From a virus, in the IMG/VR virus record IMGVR_UViG_3300036945_000482, positions 1-47,892 of that record: 47,892 nucleotides of DNA; one strand, given 5' to 3'. The notes under the pieces were generated by a model. It ran no database searches. It was not told the origin of the DNA and worked only from the letters and a program-made list of their open reading frames with translations. Below, piece after piece: positions 7,787 to 15,423 of the stretch (position 1 is its first letter; every line of letters begins with the position of its first letter). The position numbers and the translations under genes were made by a program.

Positions 7787-8196
7787 CACTGCTCGATCTT
7801 CTTCAGGCTCTTGGGGATCTCGGAGTTGCAGCGGTTCTCCTGGCTGCTGAGGACGGCTCGAGCTTTGAAGTCGCTGGCCTTGTAGCAACCGACCGCTCCA
7901 CTGACCGTGCTGCACTTGAGCTGCAGCTGGACAGCCTTGGACGTAGCATCGATCAGATCGACACTGGCCCAGCCATCGCCTTGAGGGCAGTTGGCTTGTT
8001 GGGTACTGTCACCACGAGTCAGGATGTTCATGGTTTCGAACCCGTTCTCGGCTCGCCACTTCTGAGCGTTGAAACGGCTGTTGTCGTTGGCCACGGAACG
8101 CTGGAGTTCCAGGGTGTCGAAGCTGACCTTGTCACCGCAAGCGGTGAGGATCAGTGCGGCTGCAACAGCGAGAAAGAGAGAGGTGAACTTCTTCAT
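7786..8196 (-). CDS. Predicted lipoprotein (136 aa)
   Basis: The N-terminus is a classic lipoprotein signal: MKK, a hydrophobic core, then LILTAC with the acylated Cys near residue 20 and Gly-Asp after it. An Asp at +2 normally keeps a lipoprotein in the inner membrane. The mature part has paired cysteines in two places (LKCSTVSGAVGCYKASD and ENRCNSE) that could form disulfides in the periplasm. Its location among replication genes, away from the lysis cassette, argues against a spanin; host-envelope modification or superinfection exclusion is a guess. Confidence 0.7.
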   Translation of the reverse strand: MKKFTSLFLAVAAALILTACGDKVSFDTLELQRSVANDNSRFNAQKWRAENGFETMNILTRGDSTQQANCPQGDGWASVDLIDATSKAVQLQLKCSTVSGAVGCYKASDFKARAVLSSQENRCNSEIPKSLKKIEQ

Positions 8197-8210
8197 GTGA
8201 TGTCACGCGG

Positions 8211-8939
8211 TTAGGCGTAGTACTCCTTGAGGCGGTCGAGGACCAGTTGCATGTTGTTGTCCGTGAAGGTTTCCTTCGTTTCGAACAACCCGAGGGGACC
8301 ACGAAGACGCTCGTTGACCGAGTCCTTGGTGATCTTGGTTTGGAAGACGTACTTGAAGCCAAGTGCCTGCTCTTCCGGAGTGATCGTCAGCAGTTCGGAC
8401 GAGTAGTCCTTGAGTGCCTTGAGTGCCACCTTCTTGCTGCCGATCACGATGCTGAAGTACGACTCGATGCCGTTGTGCTTCAAGCTGCCTTTGACGGGCA
8501 CCTTGGTTTCCATCAGCATCTCGGACTCGTTGAGAGAGTCCGCTGTGTGAGCCAGGAAGATCACGTTCTTCGTCGACTTGGCCACGTAGTGCTGCATCAG
8601 CGTCTTGAAGTACTGGGAGAACTGTCCCCAGGCTTGCATCCCGTTGGTGGACGGGATGACGTAGATGCTCTCGTACATGTCCATCAGGTACGTGAGGGTG
8701 TCCACCACGATGGTGTGGATCTCCGGCTTGGATTCCGCAGCCTCGAAGGCTTCGTTCACCTGCAGTGGATCCGTGATGGTGTACTGCTTGAACTTGGCTC
8801 GGAAGGGAAGTTTCTTCCCCGACTCGCAGTTCAGGTACATGACTCCCTCAGGATCTTTGAGGCCGATGAGGGAGGCTGACTTGCCGGTGGCAGACTTGCC
8901 CACCAGCAAGACCAGGTGGTCGTTGTAGCTTTGGGTCAT
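8211..8939 (-). CDS. RecA-like P-loop ATPase (N4 gp44-like)
   Basis: I start at 8939, giving 242 residues; the frame continues upstream but overlaps a promoter-like hairpin at 8967. Walker A is GKSATGKS (residues ~13-20), Walker B is HTIVVDTLTYLMD (~75-87), and FLAHTAD (~127) looks like a sensor. Such single-domain RecA-fold ATPases sit beside SSB in N4-like phages, where gp44 is a core replication or recombination protein of undefined mechanism. Neighbours SSB and primase fit that role. Confidence 0.75.
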   Translation of the reverse strand: MTQSYNDHLVLLVGKSATGKSASLIGLKDPEGVMYLNCESGKKLPFRAKFKQYTITDPLQVNEAFEAAESKPEIHTIVVDTLTYLMDMYESIYVIPSTNGMQAWGQFSQYFKTLMQHYVAKSTKNVIFLAHTADSLNESEMLMETKVPVKGSLKHNGIESYFSIVIGSKKVALKALKDYSSELLTITPEEQALGFKYVFQTKITKDSVNERLRGPLGLFETKETFTDNNMQLVLDRLKEYYA

Positions 8940-8966
8940 TGGTTCTTTCTTGAAAGATTCGGTGAA

Positions 8967-8979
8967 GCGGCGGAGCCGC
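8967..8979 (-). promoter_or_regulatory. GGA-loop hairpin promoter candidate upstream of gp44-like gene
   Basis: A five-pair GC stem (GCGGC/GCCGC) closes a GGA loop on the plus strand, which is the template strand for the leftward gene starting at 8939. N4 virion RNAP promoters are template-strand hairpins of 5-7 pairs with a three-base loop. The left flank TTCGGTGAA is nearly identical to that of the hairpin at 12399 (TTCGGAGAA). Confidence 0.6.
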
Positions 8980-8985
8980 CTCCAT

Positions 8986-9204
8986 TCACTCTTCGCAGCT
9001 GTAGTAGCCGCTGGCGAGCTTGTCCAAAATCGGGCTGAGGTCATCCCATAGAGAGTCAGGGTTGACCGCAGTGAACACCTTCAGCAGGTGCTCATCACTG
9101 TGCTCTTCCCGTTCTCTCAAGACTTGGATCAAGGCTGCAACTACACAGCCGTTCTCTGGATGGTCTTGAATTGGGGAGATGCAGTTGGGACAGAGTTCTT
9201 TCAT
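8986..9204 (-). CDS. Small conserved phage protein with CxxC (72 aa)
   Basis: It begins MKELCPNCISP, with a CxxC that could hold zinc together with a later Cys (GCVVAALIQVLRER), and ends YYSCEE. The pattern matches a small phage protein often found after primase or helicase genes, whose role is unknown. The ATG overlaps the primase stop (ATGA), so it is coupled to the primase. Confidence 0.65.
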   Translation of the reverse strand: MKELCPNCISPIQDHPENGCVVAALIQVLREREEHSDEHLLKVFTAVNPDSLWDDLSPILDKLASGYYSCEE

Positions 9205-11357
9205 GGCCGTTTGCTCAGGTTCTTGGCCACGGAAATCATGATCGTGCTCATGATCTCGGCTTCATCCAGCTTGTCAGCGATCTTGTTGTTCAACGCGATC
9301 ACCTTCGTGCGGATGCCTTCGAAGTCGAAGCCACCATCCATCAGAACCATGGCGTAGCGCAGCAGCATGTTGTTGCGGTTGCCGTCACCGATGTGGTTGA
9401 TGACCCAGCGCTCGAGGTTGTCCATCGACTGCTGAGAGTTGAGGAGCGACTTGCGTTCTTCGTTCTTGCTGGTCTTCGGGATGAAGGGCAGGGCGTCAAA
9501 CAGCTCACCGTCCACGTACTCGTGGTGATGGTTGTGGCTGAGCCACTTCTTCGAACGATGGCTGCATTGCTCGTCCGTGTCGAACGGCAACCAGGCACGC
9601 ACGTTGTTGTAGAACTCCTTGAACTCCTTGGCGTCCATCTTGAGTTCGAAGTTCAGCGGCAAGATCATCCGGAAACGATTCACATCGTCCGTGTGACGCT
9701 TGGTCGTGTAGTACAGCGCCTTGTACTTCTTCATCAACAGCTTGGCTGTGCTGAGTTGCACCGTACCGTCAATGTCGATCACCACGTAGCTGAAGCCAGG
9801 GATGGCGTTCTCTTCGTTGCGATAGCCACCGTTGAGGTGATGGTTCGCCCAGTGCATGCCCGAGGCTTGCGTCAGCTTGTAGAGCTGGTCGAACGCTGCA
9901 CGCTCGTTGCGGTAGTTCTCCGTCATGTTGTCGCTGTAGGCAACGATCATGGACGAGAGGTCCGTCTCTTTCAGCGTCTCACCACGGATGAACTCCACAC
10001 CATCAGAGAATGACTTCTTGATGATGATGTTGTTCTTGTAGCCCCAGGCTGTAGCCAGGGTCAGCATTTCCTGCTTGGCACCAGTACCACCCCGGTAGAA
10101 GGGGAGGTCTTCCGCCAAGTCGGACTGCAATACATCAGTACCCACGTTAGCGATGTACTTCGCCAGCTTGATGTGCTTCTGGTCACGGGTCAGCATCAGC
10201 GTGAAGGCCTCTCCCGAGTCTTCAGCCAGCTTGATGGCGTTCTCGATGTGTGTCGGAGTGACATCGGTCGAGTCGTCGATGAAAGCGTAGGCACCTGCCA
10301 GCTTGAGCACCTTGAAGTTGCGCTCCGACAGCTCACGCTTTCGGATCTCCTGGTGCTCGGGAAGCTGCTCAGCTCGGGCTTCGCACTGCAGCTGATACTC
10401 GTTGAGCATCACGCAGGTTTCCTTCGAGATCTGCAGCTTCTTGTTGGAGTTGACCATGTCGGCCAGGCCTTCCAGTCGATCGGCCAGGTCAGCGATCACC
10501 ACGCTGTTGTTGTTGTTGGTTCGATCCGTGTACATCTGCTCAGCCGTACGGTGAGCTTTGCGCTTGGACGAACGAACGTAGCCGAAGAAGCATCGACGCG
10601 AGTAGCCAGTGCCGAGCATGGCCATGAGCTCGTCTTCGACCTTGGCCCCGTCGAACAGGCTGTTGGGAACCCCGAACATCAGGAGGTTCGTGGGAGTCTT
10701 GCCCACGATCTCTTTGCCTCGGACACTGTCCGTGGTGTTCTTGATGAGCTTGGTTTTGGACAAGCCCTTGTCGTACAGCTCGATGAAGGTGTCGAAGACT
10801 TCCTTGTTGGGCACCAGGTTGCTGCCCACTTCATCCATGATGAGGTTCATGGAGCCAGCGTTGGCCAGCAGGAGCTTGTGACGGAGCTGCTTGACTGCCG
10901 GTGAGGTACCGGAGTCAAAGGAGAACAGCATCTCGCCAGCACGCTCGAACTCCTTGGCGACGAGCTTGAGCTCATCGTCAGGATCGGTTCCCTTTTGGGC
11001 TGCACGCTTGCAGGCAATCGTGGCCAGGTTCTTCTCTGCCAGGAGCAGAAAAGTCTCGTCGAGGAACCGATGACGGAAGAGGTGCAGGACTTCCTCTTCC
11101 ATCAGGTTGGTGGACAACGTCTTGCCGTAGCCCGAGGGAGCCAGGTTTAAGGCGTACATGTTCACCGGGATCTCACCCCGATCAGGGGTGTTGATCATGC
11201 AGCGCATCTGGGCTGCAGCAAGACTGAAGTAGTAGGCCACCACGACTCGGAAGAACAGTGAGTCATCTCGCTGGGTCCGGTCCCGAAGGACATCCACCAG
11301 CAGTTCAGCGGTGGGGTGGTAGGCCATCTGATCGATGGGCTTGAGAAGAGATGTCAT
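9201..11357 (-). CDS. DNA primase with N-terminal ATPase domain (N4 gp43-like)
   Basis: A 718-residue protein with two parts. Residues ~60-260 form a P-loop ATPase: LNLAPSGYGKT as Walker A and MNLIMDEVGSN as Walker B, in the style of DUF3987-type primase-helicases. The C-terminal third has VVIDIDG and, after a gap, NRFRMILPLNF, which resemble the catalytic strands of archaeo-eukaryotic-type primases, followed by a His-rich stretch (LSHNHHHEY). N4-like phages have one such large protein annotated as primase, located between gp42 and gp44 as here. It should make primers and may unwind the fork. AAGGAATCCC precedes the ATG. Confidence 0.75.
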   Translation of the reverse strand: MTSLLKPIDQMAYHPTAELLVDVLRDRTQRDDSLFFRVVVAYYFSLAAAQMRCMINTPDRGEIPVNMYALNLAPSGYGKTLSTNLMEEEVLHLFRHRFLDETFLLLAEKNLATIACKRAAQKGTDPDDELKLVAKEFERAGEMLFSFDSGTSPAVKQLRHKLLLANAGSMNLIMDEVGSNLVPNKEVFDTFIELYDKGLSKTKLIKNTTDSVRGKEIVGKTPTNLLMFGVPNSLFDGAKVEDELMAMLGTGYSRRCFFGYVRSSKRKAHRTAEQMYTDRTNNNNSVVIADLADRLEGLADMVNSNKKLQISKETCVMLNEYQLQCEARAEQLPEHQEIRKRELSERNFKVLKLAGAYAFIDDSTDVTPTHIENAIKLAEDSGEAFTLMLTRDQKHIKLAKYIANVGTDVLQSDLAEDLPFYRGGTGAKQEMLTLATAWGYKNNIIIKKSFSDGVEFIRGETLKETDLSSMIVAYSDNMTENYRNERAAFDQLYKLTQASGMHWANHHLNGGYRNEENAIPGFSYVVIDIDGTVQLSTAKLLMKKYKALYYTTKRHTDDVNRFRMILPLNFELKMDAKEFKEFYNNVRAWLPFDTDEQCSHRSKKWLSHNHHHEYVDGELFDALPFIPKTSKNEERKSLLNSQQSMDNLERWVINHIGDGNRNNMLLRYAMVLMDGGFDFEGIRTKVIALNNKIADKLDEAEIMSTIMISVAKNLSKRP

Positions 11358-11371
11358 GGGATTCCTTGGAG

Positions 11372-12373
11372 TTACATCACCAGTTCGCCAGCTGCAATGA
11401 GCTGGTCTTTCTGGGTACAGATGGCGAAGGCTGGGCAGTACTTGCAGGCAGTGACCTGACCAGGAACTTCCTTGATGAGCCCGACGCTGCCGTCTTCGAT
11501 GAATCGAATCCGTGCGTCGTGCATGGAATCAAAGTTCTTGGTGCTGCGCTTGGCGCTGGCAGGGTTCTTGTAGTACTTGAACACTGGCTCGCTGCGCCAC
11601 AGGTCGGTGTCCTCGCAGAGCGGCATCTCGGGCTCTGGGGTATCCCAGTGCTTGTCGATCAGATTCACTTTGCGCTCGATGAACTGAGAGGTCTCAGCCA
11701 CCGACAGCAAAGGGAACGTCTGCTTCTTGAAGCGCTGAGGTGGGTAGGCAGGGTCGGTCTTGACCATGCCTGCTTTCCAGTCCATGAAGATGTGATGGAT
11801 GTCCATCTCATCCTGGGTGATCAGCTTGGGATCGAGCCAGCGGTAGATGCTGCCTTGCAGGGTCTGCTTGTCCGCATTCACCTGGTTCATGTACGACCAG
11901 ACCGAGGCGGTCTTGAAGTCCTGAACACGACCCTCACCGACGAAGTCGAACTTGCCGGTGATGGTCCACTTACCCAGTTGACGCTTGAGACGTTGTTCCA
12001 GGTAGATGGGGATGAGGTCGATCCCAGCCTCCTTGGCCACCAACAGTTCACCGTTCATCGGGTTGACGATGACTCGATCGATGACACGCTGGGGATAGCC
12101 CAGTGCCTTCATGGCAACCTTGTGGTTGGTCAACCAAGCACGCTCGATGCCGTCATGGACTGCAGCACCGAGACGGTTGCTCATCATGTCGGCCAGGTTC
12201 ACCATCCCTTCACCCGGAGGCATGCGCGTGGGGAGGATGATCTGGCGCAGAGGCTTCAGCAGTGTGGTGGTGCTGATGGTGTTGGGGGTGTCGTTGTAGT
12301 CGTAGTAGTCACTGGCGAGAAAGACTGCCAGTGCCAATGGGACTTCTGACACGTTGGTAAAACGCTGTGTCAT
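11372..12373 (-). CDS. PD-(D/E)XK nuclease, RecB/Cas4-like (N4 gp42-like)
   Basis: The 333-residue protein shows the nuclease core GKFDFVG then RVQDFKTASV, with Asp and the D-x-K pair of the PD-(D/E)XK fold. An early His (LGAAVHDGIE) is the usual RecB-family first motif, and a C-terminal CKYCPAFAICTQ looks like part of the iron-sulfur cluster ligands of Cas4 and AddB-like nucleases. It probably resects or processes DNA ends in replication-recombination. It lies 14 bases from the primase gene and is preceded by a candidate hairpin promoter at 12399. Confidence 0.8.
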   Translation of the reverse strand: MTQRFTNVSEVPLALAVFLASDYYDYNDTPNTISTTTLLKPLRQIILPTRMPPGEGMVNLADMMSNRLGAAVHDGIERAWLTNHKVAMKALGYPQRVIDRVIVNPMNGELLVAKEAGIDLIPIYLEQRLKRQLGKWTITGKFDFVGEGRVQDFKTASVWSYMNQVNADKQTLQGSIYRWLDPKLITQDEMDIHHIFMDWKAGMVKTDPAYPPQRFKKQTFPLLSVAETSQFIERKVNLIDKHWDTPEPEMPLCEDTDLWRSEPVFKYYKNPASAKRSTKNFDSMHDARIRFIEDGSVGLIKEVPGQVTACKYCPAFAICTQKDQLIAAGELVM

Positions 12374-12398
12374 GGGATTCCTTGTTATGTTCGGAGAA

Positions 12399-12411
12399 GC
12401 GCCGGAGGCGC
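12399..12411 (-). promoter_or_regulatory. GGA-loop hairpin promoter candidate upstream of nuclease gene
   Basis: Stem GCGCC/GGCGC with a GGA loop on the plus (template) strand, 26 bases from the start codon at 12373. The sequence from TTCGG to CGCCT matches the hairpin at 8967 except for compensating stem changes and one flank base. That covariation supports a conserved DNA structure. Confidence 0.6.
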
Positions 12412-12418
12412 CTATTGG

Positions 12419-12556
12419 TCAGTCTTTGGTGATGTATGCAACCTTGACTGCACACAAGGCACCAATGACCCACACCCACCAAGGTGAGTCGTAATACACC
12501 GCCATCCCGAGCCCGAAGAAGCAAAGACGGTAGTACCCGTTGTAGGCATGCCTCAT
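12419..12556 (-). CDS. Small membrane protein (45 aa)
   Basis: It starts at an ATG overlapping the stop of the DUF4406 gene (ATGA). It has two short hydrophobic segments, YYRLCFFGLGMAVYY and WWVWVIGALCAVKVAYI, separated by DSP. It is the last gene before the hairpin at 12399. Similar Trp-rich small membrane proteins are frequent in phages, without known function. Confidence 0.5.
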   Translation of the reverse strand: MRHAYNGYYRLCFFGLGMAVYYDSPWWVWVIGALCAVKVAYITKD

Positions 12557-12849
12557 ACGAGGGTCTCGATGAAGTGGACTGACATGGCCAGACGGTGAGC
12601 AACGTGGAGCTCGAGCTGAGCACCCTTGCTCTTCTCCCAACCAGGAAGAAGCACGATCCCGTCACAGTCACACAGAGCCTTGAGATCTGCACGAAGGCAG
12701 ATTTCCCAAGGAGTGGTGTGGTCTGGGTTGATGTCGACTGGGTTGACTGCGTCATGACCCAGTGCACGAACCTTCTCGGCAGCTTGGTTGAACGCTGGGA
12801 AGTTCCAGTCGGGAAGACCACTCATCGGCCCTGAGATGTAGAGCTTCAT
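12553..12849 (-). CDS. DUF4406 family protein, nucleoside deoxyribosyltransferase-like
   Basis: The protein opens MKLYISGPMSGLPDWNFP, the signature of DUF4406, and continues with AAEKVRALGHDAVNP, then CDGIVLLPGWEKSKGAQLE. The fold is related to nucleoside 2-deoxyribosyltransferases and other Rossmann-like nucleotide-binding proteins. At 98 residues it is normal length. It sits in a run of nucleotide-metabolism genes, so a role in nucleotide salvage or modification is likely, though the family's reaction is not established. Confidence 0.8.
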   Translation of the reverse strand: MKLYISGPMSGLPDWNFPAFNQAAEKVRALGHDAVNPVDINPDHTTPWEICLRADLKALCDCDGIVLLPGWEKSKGAQLELHVAHRLAMSVHFIETLV

Positions 12850-13331
12850 GCGGCTTCCTTGGCTTCGTTCTCCAGCTCGGTCTGCAGGAGAGCCAGAGCT
12901 CTCCAGACCAGCTTGGCTGAATGACGCATGCCGTCAGAGTCCCGTGAGCCACGATCGATCAGGTGACGCGAGATGCAGTCAGCGTGATCCAGGCTCTTGG
13001 TCTTGTCCCAGTGCAGGGGCTGACCAGGGTTGTGCTGGTCGTTGCCAGCCTTGGAGACCTTGGCGACTTCGGCGATGGCCAGAGGAAAGTAGTCGAGGAC
13101 TCCCGTGGTCATGGGGATACCTTTGCGTTCGACCGGGTCAGCGGTCAGCAGCATGGCCTTCTGCTTGGGTCGAGAGGCTGGCAGTGGTGGCATCAGATGG
13201 GCGAAGTCACGAAGGCGGTTGGTCGTTCTTTCGGCTTCCTTTTCAGCTTCGATCTGACGGAAGTACTTGTCTCGGATCGCTTCAGAGGATTCGAAATCCG
13301 GACCGGGCCGATGAGGAGAACTGCTGCTCAT
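12846..13331 (-). CDS. dATP/dGTP diphosphohydrolase N-terminal domain protein (DUF5664)
   Basis: I start at 13331, where AAGGAAC lies eight bases upstream; the open frame before it has no ribosome site. Residues ~65-160 carry the DUF5664 pattern: GVLDYFPLAIAEVAKVSKAG, PLHWDKTKS, then DHADCISRHLIDRG and HSAKLVWRALALLQTE. The family is MazG-like and acts on deoxynucleoside triphosphates. Beside reductase and ThyX it would adjust the dNTP pool. The first ~60 residues are charged and probably flexible. Confidence 0.75.
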   Translation of the reverse strand: MSSSSPHRPGPDFESSEAIRDKYFRQIEAEKEAERTTNRLRDFAHLMPPLPASRPKQKAMLLTADPVERKGIPMTTGVLDYFPLAIAEVAKVSKAGNDQHNPGQPLHWDKTKSLDHADCISRHLIDRGSRDSDGMRHSAKLVWRALALLQTELENEAKEAA

Positions 13332-13645
13332 GTATTTGTTCCTTGGTTGAGTTGAAGCCAGCGAGTCAGGGTGTCTCTGGCTTCTCGGATGTCTTTGTAG
13401 GCAGGTGTGCCGGACATGAGGAGCTTTCGACTGGCGTGTTGCAGACACCCTGAGGGGTCTTGCAGTTGGAAGAGTTGGTGGACAGCGAAGGCGTCGATCT
13501 CAGTGATGTCGCCTACGTCTTTGTATTGATCGGGGTACTTCTGGGAGAGAGAGAGAGTTGTTCCCTCACCCTCTTCACACGGCTCACAAAAGTCACGTCC
13601 AGGTAACGTGCGCGTACAGCAGCCGATTGCTTTGCAAATTGACAT
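13328..13645 (-). CDS. DUF3310 protein with Cys-rich N-terminus (105 aa)
   Basis: The C-terminal half (GCLQHASRKLLMSG, then DIREARDTLTRWLQL) is the DUF3310 motif seen in phage nucleotide-metabolism proteins. The N-terminus has CKAIGCCTRTLPGRDFCEPC, a likely zinc-binding cluster not always present in the family. AGGAG lies five bases before the ATG. It overlaps the next gene by four bases and follows the reductase. Confidence 0.7.
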   Translation of the reverse strand: MSICKAIGCCTRTLPGRDFCEPCEEGEGTTLSLSQKYPDQYKDVGDITEIDAFAVHQLFQLQDPSGCLQHASRKLLMSGTPAYKDIREARDTLTRWLQLNQGTNT

Positions 13646-13670
13646 GGGGCTCCTGGCTTGTCGTTGGGGT

Positions 13671-13690
13671 GGGCTCCCCGAAGGGAGCCC
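13671..13690 (-). terminator. UUCG-tetraloop hairpin after the reductase gene
   Basis: On the minus strand GGGCTCCC-TTCG-GGGAGCCC forms an eight-pair stem with a stable UUCG loop six bases after the reductase stop. There is no U-tract, so it may act as a 3' end stabiliser or attenuator rather than a full terminator. Confidence 0.5.
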
Positions 13691-13695
13691 TGAAG

Positions 13696-15423
13696 TCACA
13701 GAATCTCGCAGGAACCGCCAGCGGTACAGGCAAGTTCCTTGGTGTTCACCGTGGCATCGTCCTTTTCGAAATCAGCAAGCTGATCCCAGTCGAACGTAGG
13801 CATGCGGTTTTGCAGTGCCTGGTACTCCGCCTGCGTGCACTCTTGGTAGGGTGCTTGCTGGTAGGAGTGGTCGCTGTGGGGAAGGAAGCTGACGCCTCCG
13901 ACTTGATCCCAGTTGCGATAGACCCAGTCACCGACTCCGAGCCACTCGTGATCCTTCACGTAGACCGTGATGGACACGTTGTGCTCACACCAGTTGCTCT
14001 GCACCATGAGGTAGTGCTCGAGCTGCTCGATGGCCGATCGATCGTTGCGGAAGACCGCATCAGTCGGGCCTTGCACCGGGAAGCTGAAGATGTCCGTGGT
14101 GGCCGGCTTCATCGCACAGTCTTCGACCGGGAATCCTTGCTGACGCATGAGCTGCGCCAGAGGATCCTTCTTGTCGGCTCGGACAGTGCGGATGTAGTGC
14201 TCCGAGTACCGGGGATGGATACCCGAAGCACTGTCCACCAGTTGGCTCACGGTGCCAGAAGGTTTGACGGTGGTGATGGCAGTCGCTGGCTTGATGCCCA
14301 GCATGGCAGCCCATTCCCGGTTGATGGTGATGGCGTGCTGCTTCATGGACACAAGCCACATTGCAGCTTGACTGTTGGTCTGGCTCAGGACCGGGTGGTC
14401 CATGATCCCAGTGAGGGACACACCCAGCAGACGCTCGTCTTCCTGGTTCTCCTTCCAGATCGGACGGATGTACCGGAAGTTGGTCAGCATCGACTGGTAG
14501 GTACCGATGATCGTGGCGATCTCGACCTTCTCCAGCAGAGTCTCAAAGGTGTCGTCATTGCGGACGACCACTTCGGAGAGGTTGCACAGCCCTGCAGAAC
14601 GCAGCGTGATCTCGGCACAGGGGTTGGTGCCAGCGATCTTGGTGTGATCCCTGCGGCCCGATGCCAGGGCCTTCTTGACCGCTGCTTCACGGTTGAAGAT
14701 GCCTCGCTCACCTGACTTGGATTCGACCAGGCTCAACCACTCCTTCATGAACAGCTCCATGTCGGGGCGTTCGGTGTAGGCCGCTGAGTTGTTGGCCAGT
14801 GCACGGTGGGGGTTGTTGATCCACCACTGACCGTTCTTGGCTCCACGCATCCTGTCGTCACTGAGGTTGGACAGGCTGATCAGGGCAGAGCGGCGGACGC
14901 CGCCTACCACCACGATGTCAGCGATCTTGCAGACGAGGTCATGGCATTCGATCGAGGTGAGCTTGCGGCCCACGGCACCTCGGAAGGTTTCGACTGCGAA
15001 CTTGAACAAGTCCACCAGGGGTTGAGGGCCGGAGGCCCGTCCACCGAATACCTTCAGCTTGGCTCCGGCAGGACGCACACGGCTGACATCCCACTTGGGA
15101 ACCTTGCCTGCGTACAGGTGGGAGAGGAGCTCCTTGAAAGCTCCAGCCCAGCCACCCTTGCTGTCACGAACCATGATGGTGTGATCGATCGGCTCCAGGG
15201 CTTCGACAGTCTCGATGCCCAGCTGACCGGTTTCACTCACCGTCACCTTGGCTCCAATGACAGGGAGCTTGGCGATGTACTGACGCTCGACACTGAAGCC
15301 GACACCGGTCCCGCAGTTGTGGACGATGCTGCCGTCTGCGAGGAGGAAATTGTGGGTGTCTTCGACAGTGATGTCGAAGTAGTCCTGCTCGTCGATGATG
15401 GGGGTAACGCTAGTGACCCTCAT
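13696..15423 (-). CDS. nrdJ: Class II ribonucleotide reductase, C-terminal part with C-terminal split-intein half
   Basis: Residues 1-36 are the C-terminal half of an intein: block F (YFDITVEDTHNF) and block G ending SIVHN before Cys37. The extein, residues 37-575, starts CGTGVGFSVE, the first active-site cysteine region of adenosylcobalamin-dependent reductase. NPCAEI at 267-272 holds the radical Cys269 and Glu271, and LCNLSEV has Cys280, the redox partner in the Lactobacillus enzyme family. The C-terminal cysteine pair (CTAGGSC) would be the reducing shuttle. The start is supported by AAGGAG seven bases upstream, inside the end of the preceding ORF. Joined to the N part, the reductase would be 646 residues, near the monomeric NrdJ/RTPR type. 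It supplies deoxynucleotides and is non-functional without trans-splicing. Confidence 0.9.
   Translation of the reverse strand: MRVTSVTPIIDEQDYFDITVEDTHNFLLADGSIVHNCGTGVGFSVERQYIAKLPVIGAKVTVSETGQLGIETVEALEPIDHTIMVRDSKGGWAGAFKELLSHLYAGKVPKWDVSRVRPAGAKLKVFGGRASGPQPLVDLFKFAVETFRGAVGRKLTSIECHDLVCKIADIVVVGGVRRSALISLSNLSDDRMRGAKNGQWWINNPHRALANNSAAYTERPDMELFMKEWLSLVESKSGERGIFNREAAVKKALASGRRDHTKIAGTNPCAEITLRSAGLCNLSEVVVRNDDTFETLLEKVEIATIIGTYQSMLTNFRYIRPIWKENQEDERLLGVSLTGIMDHPVLSQTNSQAAMWLVSMKQHAITINREWAAMLGIKPATAITTVKPSGTVSQLVDSASGIHPRYSEHYIRTVRADKKDPLAQLMRQQGFPVEDCAMKPATTDIFSFPVQGPTDAVFRNDRSAIEQLEHYLMVQSNWCEHNVSITVYVKDHEWLGVGDWVYRNWDQVGGVSFLPHSDHSYQQAPYQECTQAEYQALQNRMPTFDWDQLADFEKDDATVNTKELACTAGGSCEIL
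15316..15423 (-). other. C-terminal half of a split intein (36 aa)
   Basis: It begins with its own Met and contains the block F His (EDTHNF), the penultimate His and terminal Asn (VHN), followed by Cys as +1 residue. All residues needed for Asn cyclisation and extein ligation are present. Its length, ~36 residues, matches natural C-intein halves such as those of DnaE and NrdJ-1. Confidence 0.88.

Noticed and set aside
15026-15038. GGGCC-GGA-GGCCC hairpin inside the reductase gene
   Set aside because: It fits the GGA-loop pattern but lies within coding sequence, lacks both flank types and is explained by Gly-Arg-Ala-Ser-Gly-Pro codons.
15420-15423. Frameshift or assembly error breaking a normal intein-containing reductase gene
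   Set aside because: The break coincides with an ATGA stop-start overlap and a correctly spaced AAGGAG, as in neighbouring coupled genes; a random error would not supply these. Resequencing would settle it.
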